Position numbers and translations under genes: made by a program. Positions 16,016 to 23,359 of a stretch of 23,359 bases of DNA are shown piece after piece. The notes under the pieces were generated by a model. The model saw only the letters and a program-made list of their open reading frames with translations. It was not told where the DNA came from and searched no databases. The stretch is taken from the NCBI GenBank assembly GCA_022822125.1, contig JAJECF010000093.1, positions 1 through 23,359 of the forward strand, read 5' to 3'. Origin of the DNA: Alphaproteobacteria bacterium. Its GTDB lineage: Bacteria > Pseudomonadota > Alphaproteobacteria > Bin95. Each line of letters opens with the position of its first letter. The first letter of the stretch is position 1.

Positions 16016-16884
16016 GCCCGGCGGCGCTTGCATGGCTTCGTTTCCGCCGCCACAGGGCGGGGCTCGCCGGCGCCGTATTCCTGCTGCTGCTGGCCGCGGC
16101 CGCCTGGTCCGCGCCGCTGATCGAGGTTGCGTTCGGCATCGACGCCGAATCGGTGGACCTCTTCTCCCGCTACGCGCCGCCTTCGGCCGCCCATCCGCTG
16201 GGCGCCGACGATCTCGGGCGGGACCTGCTGGCGCGGCTGTTGCGGGGCGGGCAGGTCTCGCTCTCGGTCGGGCTCGCCGCCGCCTTCATGGCCGCGCTGA
16301 TCGGCACGGGCCTCGGCCTGCTGGCCGGCTATCGCGGCGGCGCGTTCGACGCCGCGCTGATGCGGCTGACGGACGGCGTGATCGCCCTGCCCCTGCTGCC
16401 GCTGCTGATCGTGCTGGCGGCGATCGATCTCGGCAAGCTCGGCCTCGAAGACGGCGCGAATGCGAGCCTTTTCCGCGTCATCGCCATCGTCGCTCTGGTC
16501 GGCTGGACGACGGTGGCCCGGCTGGTGCGCGCGGCCGCGCTCGCCGCCCGCGCGCAGGACTATGTGCGGGCGGCACGGGCGCTGGGCGCTGGCAGCGGGC
16601 GCATCGCGCTCCGGCATATCCTGCCGAATGTCGCGTCGCCGATCCTGGTGGCGACAACGCTATCTGTTGGGAATATCATCCTGTTCGAGAGCGTTCTCTC
16701 TTTCCTCGGACTCGGCATCCAGCCGCCGGCGGCAAGCTGGGGCAACATGCTCGCCCACGCCCAGGAAACGATCTGGCAGGCCCCCCGACTCGCCGTCTGG
16801 CCGGGCCTGCTGATCTTCTCGACGGTGATTGCCTTCAACTTCCTCGGCGACGCGCTGCAGGACGCGCTCGACCCGAGGTCGTAG
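16012..16884 (+). CDS. Peptide/nickel-type ABC transporter permease, DppC-like
   Basis: A 290-aa membrane protein. The DppC hallmark HPLGADDLGRDLLARLLRGG is at 61-80, after the first helix (about 19-38). The EAA loop is at about 180-205 (AQDYVRAARALGAGSGRIAL), and VLSFLGLGIQPPAASWGNML follows near 226-245. It pairs with the preceding DppB-like subunit to form the channel, and the two genes overlap (ATGA). No ATP-binding gene follows: the next gene, recA, is convergent. The transporter either borrows an ATPase encoded elsewhere or is incomplete. Confidence 0.94.
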   Translation: MSPAALAWLRFRRHRAGLAGAVFLLLLAAAAWSAPLIEVAFGIDAESVDLFSRYAPPSAAHPLGADDLGRDLLARLLRGGQVSLSVGLAAAFMAALIGTGLGLLAGYRGGAFDAALMRLTDGVIALPLLPLLIVLAAIDLGKLGLEDGANASLFRVIAIVALVGWTTVARLVRAAALAARAQDYVRAARALGAGSGRIALRHILPNVASPILVATTLSVGNIILFESVLSFLGLGIQPPAASWGNMLAHAQETIWQAPRLAVWPGLLIFSTVIAFNFLGDALQDALDPRS

Positions 16885-16913
16885 CCCACAATCGTCACCC
16901 CGGCCCCCGCCTG

Positions 16914-17065
16914 TCCCTCATCCTGAGTAGCGACCGCGCCAGTAGCCTGTCCTGAGCCTGACGAAGGGGGCGCATACCGAAGGACCGTCCCGAACTGCCG
17001 GCAGCCGTCCTTCGATACGCGCTGGCCTTCGCAGGACGAAGGCCGGCGCTACTCAGGATGAGGGA
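16914..17065. repeat. Long palindromic intergenic repeat, copy 2 (inverted relative to copy 1)
   Basis: The perfect 19-bp outer arms TCCCTCATCCTGAGTAGCG (16914-16932) and its complement (17047-17065) enclose a core with AGCCTGTCCTGAG and CCTTCGATACGCG. Compared with copy 1 the core elements occur on the opposite strand, so the two copies are in inverted orientation. It lies 29 bp after the permease stop and 20 bp before the recA stop, so its stem could end transcription from both sides. The longer internal segment (152 bp against 118 bp) shows the copies have diverged. Confidence 0.88.
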
Positions 17066-17085
17066 CGCCGGACGGTCGAGCGCCG

Positions 17086-18165
<1,080 letters not shown>

Positions 18166-18237
18166 ATGCTCGCTCCCCGCTCGTCCGGAGGCCGTTTTTC
18201 GCCCCCGCTGCATCGGTCGATGCGCTCTTCATATCGA

Positions 18238-18252
18238 GAATATTTCGGGAAC
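18238..18252 (-). promoter_or_regulatory. Candidate LexA (SOS) box in the recA promoter
   Basis: On the plus strand GAAT-ATTTCGG-GAAC matches the alphaproteobacterial LexA motif GAAC-N7-GAAC at 7 of 8 positions (GTTC-N7-ATTC as read towards recA). Read in the recA direction it falls between a TTGTGT -35-like and a TATGAA -10-like hexamer spaced 17 bp apart, about 70 bp before the recA ATG, the expected place for a repressor site. The consensus is known from the literature on this class; the match is my reading. Confidence 0.72.
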
Positions 18253-18310
18253 ACAAGTAAAATCTTTCGTGACCGGCGCAGAAGCTGTTCGCAGGTCCCG
18301 GGCGTCGTCC

Positions 18311-19105
18311 CTAATCAGCCGGCCAGGGCTCTCCGAAATCGCCGAGCGAGAAGTCGGTGCCCGGATGCCGGTTCCGGCCGCGGACCAGTTCGACCGGCAG
18401 ATCGCTCCAGTCCGCCGCCGCGTTTTCGATCCGGCGGTGGACGCAGCTCGTCGCCGGCATGTAGCGCATGGCGAAGCCGGCGCGGCGGCGCCCGGAACTG
18501 TTGGCCGCCGAGCCGTGGACAATGCCGATATCGTGTACCGATACCTGCCCCGGCTCCAGTTCGATGATGTGCGCCGCGCCTTCGTCGAAATCCCGCACCG
18601 GGATCTCCCGGTTCAGGGTCGAGTCAGGATCGTCCACGAGCTCGTGACGGTGAAACGGCTCCCGGTGCGAGCCGGGAATCACACGCATGGCGCCATTGCC
18701 CTCATCGACCTTGTCGAGAGCCAGCCAGACCGTGCAGGAGGCCATCGGCTCGATGGGCCAGAACGGCCCGTCCTGGTGCCACGGCACGGTGCGGCGGCTC
18801 TCCGGCGGCTTGCAGAAAAGGTGGGTGAACAGCAGAACGAGATCCGGTCCCATAACCGCCTCCGCCATATCGAGAATCCGGCGGTCATGCGCGATATCAT
18901 GGAAAGCCCGGTTGCCCCGCAGCCGATAGGGCCGGCCCCGGTCCAGATGCGGATTGATGATCCGGTCGGGCTCGACATCCGGATTGTCGCGAAGCACCTG
19001 CTCGACGGCGGCCTGCAAGGTTGCGAGTCCGCCGCCGAGGCGGAAGCCGGCCGGAACCGCATAACCCTTGCGGCGATAGGCGTCGATCTCGGCTTCCGTC
19101 AGCAT
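18311..19105 (-). CDS. Phytanoyl-CoA dioxygenase (PhyH) family protein
   Basis: A 264-aa Fe(II)/2-oxoglutarate-dependent oxygenase. The iron-binding facial triad is visible as His110 and Asp112 in VPWHQDGPFWP and His197 in VHGSAAN; the arginine-rich RRRAGFAMRY (207-216) provides the likely 2-oxoglutarate-binding arginine. The N-terminus LTEAEIDAYRRKGY is typical of the family (LTxEQxxxFxxxGY), as is AMRVIPGSHRE near 139-149. Members hydroxylate very diverse small molecules, so the substrate is unknown and the protein need not act on phytanoyl-CoA. It lies just upstream of recA on the same strand, but recA has its own promoter. GGGGAG lies about 10 nt before the ATG. Confidence 0.9.
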   Translation of the reverse strand: MLTEAEIDAYRRKGYAVPAGFRLGGGLATLQAAVEQVLRDNPDVEPDRIINPHLDRGRPYRLRGNRAFHDIAHDRRILDMAEAVMGPDLVLLFTHLFCKPPESRRTVPWHQDGPFWPIEPMASCTVWLALDKVDEGNGAMRVIPGSHREPFHRHELVDDPDSTLNREIPVRDFDEGAAHIIELEPGQVSVHDIGIVHGSAANSSGRRRAGFAMRYMPATSCVHRRIENAAADWSDLPVELVRGRNRHPGTDFSLGDFGEPWPAD

Positions 19106-19153
19106 CGGCGCTTCGCTCCCCGTCCGCTCATCCGTCTTGCGCGCCCGAGGCGG

Positions 19154-19181
19154 TTGCGGTCCGGGCGGGCGGCGCTATAAC
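19154..19181 (+). promoter_or_regulatory. Candidate promoter for tRNA-Gln
   Basis: TTGCGG (19154-19159), a 16-bp spacer, then TATAAC (19176-19181, 5 of 6 to consensus) end 15 bp before the tRNA 5' end. The -35 is weak but the -10 and position suit a tRNA promoter. Confidence 0.5.
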
Positions 19182-19196
19182 GGCGGCTCTTCCCCC

Positions 19197-19271
19197 TGGG
19201 GCGTAGCCAAGCGGTTAAGGCAGCGGGTTTTGATCCCGCGATCCCTGGTTCGAATCCAGGCGCCCCAGCCA
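19197..19271 (+). tRNA. tRNA-Gln (anticodon TTG)
   Basis: A complete cloverleaf. Acceptor arms TGGGGCG and CGCCCCA pair over 7 bp, with discriminator G and an encoded CCA end. The anticodon stem GCGGG/CCCGC encloses the loop TTTTGAT, giving anticodon TTG, which reads CAA (glutamine). The T arm is CCTGG-TTCGAAT-CCAGG. It sits between two minus-strand dioxygenase genes. tRNA 3' ends can serve as attachment sites, but no second copy of its 3' end and no integrase is visible in the window. Confidence 0.97.
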
Positions 19272-19292
19272 CAATCCGCCGGAACGGACCCG

Positions 19293-20117
19293 TCAGAACG
19301 GACGGTCGCCCTTGACCGTCACCCGGTTGCCCGACCGCACATTCGGGAAGTAGTCCCACATCGCCATATGCTGGACGCTGCGATTGTCCCAGAAGGCCAC
19401 CGAGTTCGCCTGCCAGCGGAACCGCGCCTGGAATTGCGGCTTGGCGTTGTGCCGGTAGAGGAATTTCAGGATCGCATCCGACTCGTCGCGCGGCATGCCC
19501 TTGAGCCGCATGGTGAACACCGGATTGACGAAGATCGTCTTCTTGCCCGTCACCGGATGGGTACGGATCACCGGATGCTCGCTGCGCGGGTAGTCGTTGT
19601 TGTCTTGCCTGCCGTCGCGCCGGCTGCGGTCGCGATAGTTGCGCGTGCCGTCATGGATGGCGGTCAGCCCGCCGAGAAACGCCTTCATCGGCTCGGACAG
19701 CGCCTCATAGGCCGCCGACATGCTGGCGAAGAGCGTGTCGCCGCCTTCCTCCGGCACGGTATGCAGATGCAGGATCGAGCCCATGGGCGGCTCGGGGTCG
19801 CAGGAGACGTCCGAATGCCAGGCCTCTCCGGCGATCTGGGTCGAGTTTGCGTCCGTGTGGATGCGAAGGATTTCCGGATGGCCCTCGGGCCCCGGCCGGA
19901 ACGGGTGGATATGCAGCTCCCCGAACCGCCGGCCGAAATCCTTGTGCTGGTCCAGCGTCATCTCCTGGTCGCGGAAGAACACCACCTGGTGGCGCATCAG
20001 CGCATCGTGGACTTCCGTGAACTGATGGTTGCCCATCGGCTCGGCGAGATTGACGCCGTGGATCTCGGCCCCGACGGTCGGCGTCAGCGGGCGGACTTCG
20101 ATGGTCTCGTAAGTCAT
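19293..20117 (-). CDS. TauD/TfdA family Fe(II)/2-oxoglutarate dioxygenase
   Basis: A 274-aa enzyme with the TauD layout: the early PLTPTVGAEIHGVNL, HQVVFFRDQ (43-51), FGELHIHPF (65-73), the iron ligands His101 and Asp103 in AWHSDVS and His250 in DNRSVQHMAMWDY, then Arg261 and Arg265 at the 2-oxoglutarate and acid-binding positions. Family members oxidise taurine, alkylsulfonates, 2,4-D, sulfate esters or other carboxylates. By my alignment, the Asn that contacts taurine in E. coli TauD (four residues before the iron-binding His) is Gly97 here, so taurine is not assured. AGGAGGAG precedes the ATG, only 19 bp after tctC. It is the last gene of the tct operon, so its substrate is probably what TctC binds. 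Confidence 0.92.
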   Translation of the reverse strand: MTYETIEVRPLTPTVGAEIHGVNLAEPMGNHQFTEVHDALMRHQVVFFRDQEMTLDQHKDFGRRFGELHIHPFRPGPEGHPEILRIHTDANSTQIAGEAWHSDVSCDPEPPMGSILHLHTVPEEGGDTLFASMSAAYEALSEPMKAFLGGLTAIHDGTRNYRDRSRRDGRQDNNDYPRSEHPVIRTHPVTGKKTIFVNPVFTMRLKGMPRDESDAILKFLYRHNAKPQFQARFRWQANSVAFWDNRSVQHMAMWDYFPNVRSGNRVTVKGDRPF

Positions 20118-20136
20118 GGTTACCGGTCTCCTCCTG

Positions 20137-21087
20137 TCAGCTCGCCTTGTAGCCGATCGTGTCCAGCATGACCTTGATTGCGGCTGCGGACTCCTCGACG
20201 AGCTGCGAGGCTTCCGCGGATGTCTGGTAAACGATCGGCATGCTGATCGATTCCGAGATCTTGATCATGTCGGGGTCCGTGGACGCGACCTTCAGCGCGG
20301 CCTCCATCTTCGCCACGATGGCCGGGTCGGTCCCCTTGGGGAAGGCGACGACGGTCGGCGCGTCGATGGCGAGGCCCTCATAGCCCGCCTCGATCAGGGT
20401 CTGGGTGTCGGGATAGTTGCCGAGACGCCTGGTCGAGGCGGCGGCGATGGTCTTGAACTTGCCCGGATAGCGCGCCTGGATGCCGCCCGAATAGGCGAAA
20501 TCGACCTGGCCGGAGAGCACGAGCTGCACCATGCCGCGCCCGCCCTTGGTCGGGATATAGTCCACTTGGAGGCCGTCCTGGCGGGCGATGGTCTGCATGA
20601 TGATCTTCGCGCCGGGGCTGAGGGAGGCGTATTTGATCTTGCCCTTCTCCTTCGCATAGGCGACGAAACCCGCCATGTCGTCGAAAGGCGCATCGGCGGG
20701 CGCGACCATGCTCACCTGGAACTCGGTCAACCCGCCGGCATACACATAATCATCCGCCTTGAACTTGAGCGCAGAGTTGATCTGCGGATTGAGCGTGATC
20801 CCGGACACGGCGCCGAAGAAGAACATGTCGCCATTGGGCTCCTCGTTCTTGAAACCCTCGAGCGCGACCGCCTGGCCGCCGCCCGGCCGGTTGATGACAT
20901 TCACCTGCTGGCCGAGCTCGCGCGTCAGGATCTTGGCGAGCACGCGGCCCTTGGTGTCCGTGCCGCCGCCGGCCTTGTAGCCGATCAGCATGGTGACCGG
21001 GCCCGTTGGCCAGTCGGTCGCCGACGCGGGCAGCGCCGCGCCGAGCGCAAACAGCGCTGCAACGAATGCTTTCAGAAGTCCCTTCAT
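20137..21087 (-). CDS. tctC: Tripartite tricarboxylate transporter substrate-binding protein (TctC/Bug family)
   Basis: A 316-aa secreted protein. The signal peptide covers about residues 1-23 (hydrophobic LLKAFVAALFALGAALPASA). The mature part shows the Bug pattern: WPTGPVTMLIGYKAGGGTDT (26-45), QVNVINRPGGGQAVAL (61-76), YIPTKGGRGMVQLVLSGQVD near 176-195, and PDTQTLIEAGYEGL near 227-240. Bug proteins bind carboxylates, amino acids or aromatic acids through backbone contacts, so the ligand cannot be read off. GGGAGG lies before the ATG at 21087. It is downstream of tctB and tctA, whereas TctC often comes first in such operons. Confidence 0.95.
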   Translation of the reverse strand: MKGLLKAFVAALFALGAALPASATDWPTGPVTMLIGYKAGGGTDTKGRVLAKILTRELGQQVNVINRPGGGQAVALEGFKNEEPNGDMFFFGAVSGITLNPQINSALKFKADDYVYAGGLTEFQVSMVAPADAPFDDMAGFVAYAKEKGKIKYASLSPGAKIIMQTIARQDGLQVDYIPTKGGRGMVQLVLSGQVDFAYSGGIQARYPGKFKTIAAASTRRLGNYPDTQTLIEAGYEGLAIDAPTVVAFPKGTDPAIVAKMEAALKVASTDPDMIKISESISMPIVYQTSAEASQLVEESAAAIKVMLDTIGYKAS

Positions 21088-21134
21088 CCTGTCCCTCCCG
21101 ACAATATTGGCCGCCGCGAAGGCAATTCGACGCC

Positions 21135-22649
21135 TTATTGCGGCCGGTCCCGGACCATAGCTTCGTGCTGCCGGCGCTGCAACACGGTGAGCCGCCAGAC
21201 GCCGAAAACGGCCAGTGCAGCGAAAACAATCGCCACAGGATGGTTCGCAAGCTCCGAAAACTCGGTGACGAGGCCGAGCGTCTGGCGCAGCGACAATTCG
21301 AAGGACGGACCGATGACGAAACCGATCAGGAAGGTAACGAAGGAGAAGTCATATTTCTTCGCGAAGAACCCGATCACGCCGAACAGCAACATCACGCCGA
21401 TGCCGAAGGCGCCGCCGCCCTGGAGATAGGCGCCGAGGCAGCACAGGAACACGACCACCGGCATCACCAGCGCCGGAGAAATGCGCACGATCCTTGCAAA
21501 GACGTTCTGCCCGAAATAGCCGATCAGCAACAGGAACAGGCTGGCCGCGATCATCGACATATAGACGCCGAGAATGAGGTCGCGGTTCTCCAGGAACAGC
21601 AGCGGTCCCGGCGTGATGCCCTGGATGGTGAAGGCGCCGATCAGTATGGCGGCGATGACGCTGCCGGGAATGCCGATGGCGAAGAGCGGCACGAAGGAAG
21701 CCGGCACCACGGCGTTGTCCGCGCTTTCCGCCGCCGCCACGCCTTCGATGGCGCCCGTCTCCTCGAAATCGGTCCCGCGCCCGGAAGCCCTGCGCTCGGC
21801 TCCGTATGAGAGGAAGGAGCCGACGCTTGCGCCGAGGCCGGGCAGGATACCGACTCCGGTGCCGATCAGGCAGCCGCGCAGGATCGCGCGCGCAGACCGG
21901 CGCCAGTCGCCGAGCGTGACGATCCTGTCTTCGCGCAGGCCGGAGCCGCGCAACAGGTCGGCCTCTTCCTCGAGCCGCCGGCGCTGGCCGATCTGGATCA
22001 TCATCTCGGAGAGCGCCAGCATGCCGATGGCGACCGGAATCAGCGGCAGGCCGTCATAAAGCTCGATCAGGCCGAAGGTCAGGCGCGGCGACCCGGTTTC
22101 CACCTCCAGGCCGACGCAGGAGACCAGAATCCCGAACAGCCCCGCGATCAGCCCCTTTATCATCGACCGCCCCGACAGGCCGGCGATGAACACCATCGAG
22201 AAGGCGAGGATGCCGGTGAGCTCCACCGGGCCGATGCCGAGCGCATATTCCGCCAGTTCCTGGGCGACGAGGATCAGCACGATCGTCGAAAAGAGATCGC
22301 CGATGACGGAGGCGAAGAGGCCCATCTTCAGCGCCTTCTGCGCCTTGCCAGCGCGCGCAAGCGGGTAGCCGGCCATCGCCGTGGGCGTCGAGGACGGCTC
22401 GCCCGGCGTGTTCAGCAGAATGGCGGACACGGCGCTGCCGGCGGTGGAGCCCTTAGCGATGCCGACCAGGAAGGCGATGGCCGCAAGCGGCGAGAGGTAG
22501 AAGGTGAGCGGGATCGCCACGGCCGTCGCCGTGCCCTTGCCGAGGCCGGGCAGCGCGCCGACCAGATAGCCGAGCGTGACCCCGAACAGGATCCAGGCGA
22601 GGTTGCCCGGCGCAAAAGCCGATTCGAGGACGGGCAGGAAGGAGTCCAT
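21135..22649 (-). CDS. tctA: Tripartite tricarboxylate transporter large permease, TctA family
   Basis: A 504-aa, 11- to 12-helix permease of exact family length. Visible signatures are GALPGLGKGTATAVAIPLTF at about 31-50, GSTAGSAVSAILLNTPGEPS around 67-86, GYPLARAGKAQKALKMG (94-110), and the second-half repeat GLGASVGSFLSYGAERR near 272-290 with AAESADNAVVPASFVPLFAI. It is the main membrane subunit of the TTT importer, working with TctB and TctC. GGGGAGG precedes the ATG, 18 bp after tctB. Membrane subunits of this family are well conserved and the assignment is firm. Confidence 0.96.
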   Translation of the reverse strand: MDSFLPVLESAFAPGNLAWILFGVTLGYLVGALPGLGKGTATAVAIPLTFYLSPLAAIAFLVGIAKGSTAGSAVSAILLNTPGEPSSTPTAMAGYPLARAGKAQKALKMGLFASVIGDLFSTIVLILVAQELAEYALGIGPVELTGILAFSMVFIAGLSGRSMIKGLIAGLFGILVSCVGLEVETGSPRLTFGLIELYDGLPLIPVAIGMLALSEMMIQIGQRRRLEEEADLLRGSGLREDRIVTLGDWRRSARAILRGCLIGTGVGILPGLGASVGSFLSYGAERRASGRGTDFEETGAIEGVAAAESADNAVVPASFVPLFAIGIPGSVIAAILIGAFTIQGITPGPLLFLENRDLILGVYMSMIAASLFLLLIGYFGQNVFARIVRISPALVMPVVVFLCCLGAYLQGGGAFGIGVMLLFGVIGFFAKKYDFSFVTFLIGFVIGPSFELSLRQTLGLVTEFSELANHPVAIVFAALAVFGVWRLTVLQRRQHEAMVRDRPQ

Positions 22650-22667
22650 GACGAAACCTCCCCGCCG

Positions 22668-23114
22668 TCAGCCGATCGCCGTGCCGAGCACGCGGTAGAA
22701 CAGGAACCAGGCGCCGACGATCAGCGCAGCGGGAACGCCCGCGAGCAGCCAGATACGCCGTTCGCCCATATAGAGCATCGGCCCGACAATCAGCAGCACG
22801 GCCGCCACCGCGGGCGAAACCCACGCGAAGAGCGCGATGGCTGCGCCGACGGCCAGCAATACCGCAAGCACCGCCCACCATTCGGCGGCCGGCACCTGCA
22901 CGCCAGCGGGCCGGCCGCGACGCAGGCGCCCGGCGGCCTGCAGGACCAGCAGGATGGCGAGGCCGGTGATCCCGACGGAGCAGATTTGCGGGAGCAACGC
23001 CGGCGAGATGGTGGCGTCACCGCCCTCGGAGGTCTGGGTCGGGATGACGACGGCGAGCATGGCGAGGCCGAAAACCAGCAACACGATGCCCGCGATCAGG
23101 TCTGATTTCGGCAA
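22668..23114 (-). CDS. tctB: Tripartite tricarboxylate transporter small permease, TctB family
   Basis: A 148-aa membrane protein with four predicted helices, matching TctB length. The N-terminus PKSDLIAGIVLLVFGLAMLA is the first helix, followed by SPALLPQICSVGITGLAILL and two later helices ending GAWFLFYRVLGTAIG. I placed the start at TTG 23114, which has GGGGGGCGC just upstream. Another TTG at 23219 would add 35 residues rich in Gly, and the frame stays open to the window edge without any ATG or GTG. First gene of the operon tctB-tctA-tctC-dioxygenase. TctB is the poorly conserved partner of TctA. Confidence 0.88.
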   Translation of the reverse strand: MPKSDLIAGIVLLVFGLAMLAVVIPTQTSEGGDATISPALLPQICSVGITGLAILLVLQAAGRLRRGRPAGVQVPAAEWWAVLAVLLAVGAAIALFAWVSPAVAAVLLIVGPMLYMGERRIWLLAGVPAALIVGAWFLFYRVLGTAIG

Positions 23115-23301
23115 GCTGCGCCCCCCGATGCCGCCGGTTCCCCGCCCGGCGGACTCACCCTCGAACGATACCGGTTCAACGATCTGCCTGTCGAGGCCGC
23201 CCGGCAATCCGCCTTTCAAACGAGCCTCTTGCAGAACCGTCGAGCGGACATGGTTTCTGCGCTGATCTGAGATGATTTCGGTGTAGCTGTTTTCGGTTCC
23301 G

Positions 23302-23359
23302 GGGTCGCCTGGCGGTATTTTGGGTTTGCAACAGCCACAAGTGACCGCGGAGGCGACCC
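23302..23359. repeat. Inverted repeat reaching the right edge
   Basis: GGGTCGCCTGGCGGT (23302-23316) and ACCGCGGAGGCGACCC (23344-23359) are inverted copies (9 bp perfect outer part, then a small bulge and CGGT/ACCG), with a 27-nt AT-richer spacer. It could be a terminator-like hairpin for a gene to the right, part of a small repeat, or an operator upstream of tctB. The rest of 23115-23301 shows no gene or promoter that I can support. Confidence 0.5.

Noticed and set aside
14165..16033. 622-codon minus-strand ORF across the ABC genes
   Set aside because: It runs through a palindromic repeat and antisense to two well-defined transporter genes.
19197..19271. tRNA-Gln as an integration site with a second att copy in the window
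   Set aside because: I found no repeat of the tRNA 3' end and no integrase within the window.

Overview
The window comes from a GC-rich alphaproteobacterial chromosome. The evidence is the gene order rpmH-rnpA-yidD-yidC-yihA-argB-HAD phosphatase, an alphaproteobacterial-type LexA box (GAAT-N7-GAAC) in front of recA, three families of solute-binding-protein-dependent importers (TRAP, TTT, peptide ABC), and TctC, TauD and PhyH family genes. I cannot name the genus. Marine or soil Rhodospirillales-like or Hyphomicrobiales-like lineages fit, but that is inference. GC is high enough that long antisense open frames occur throughout; I treated these as shadows.

Left part (1-5132). A minus-strand TRAP operon runs dctP, dctQ, dctM and then a MATE exporter cut by the left edge. 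A strong hairpin with a T-tract lies between dctP and dctQ. Divergent from dctP is a beta-hydroxyacid dehydrogenase, and the 129-bp space between them holds a 19-bp operator-like palindrome. The likely theme is uptake of an organic (hydroxy)acid and its oxidation.

Positions 5142-8223, minus strand. A tightly overlapping operon runs TVP38/TMEM64 membrane protein, orphan sensor histidine kinase, trans-aconitate 2-methyltransferase, then a 60-codon ORF that begins 3 nt after the methyltransferase stop.

Housekeeping core (8264-13081, plus strand). A good sigma70-like promoter leads into rpmH (GTG start, 44 aa), rnpA, yidD, yidC, yihA (engB), argB and a pyrimidine-5'-nucleotidase-like HAD protein. 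Several of these overlap by 4 bp. The block combines ribosome, RNase P and membrane-insertion genes with arginine biosynthesis.

Positions 13159-17065. A family-5 peptide ABC binding protein is followed by two DppB/DppC-type permeases, with no ATPase gene in the window. Two long palindromic repeats of one family, in opposite orientation, bracket the permease pair. The second copy lies between the convergent permease and recA genes.

Right part (17086-23359). recA has its own candidate SOS box. It is followed by a PhyH-type dioxygenase and tRNA-Gln(TTG), then a minus-strand operon tctB-tctA-tctC-tauD-like that pairs a tripartite tricarboxylate-type importer with an Fe(II)/2-oxoglutarate dioxygenase. 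The last 58 bp form an inverted repeat reaching the window edge. No integrase, transposase, CRISPR array or plasmid origin was seen. No stretch longer than 300 bp lacks a gene.
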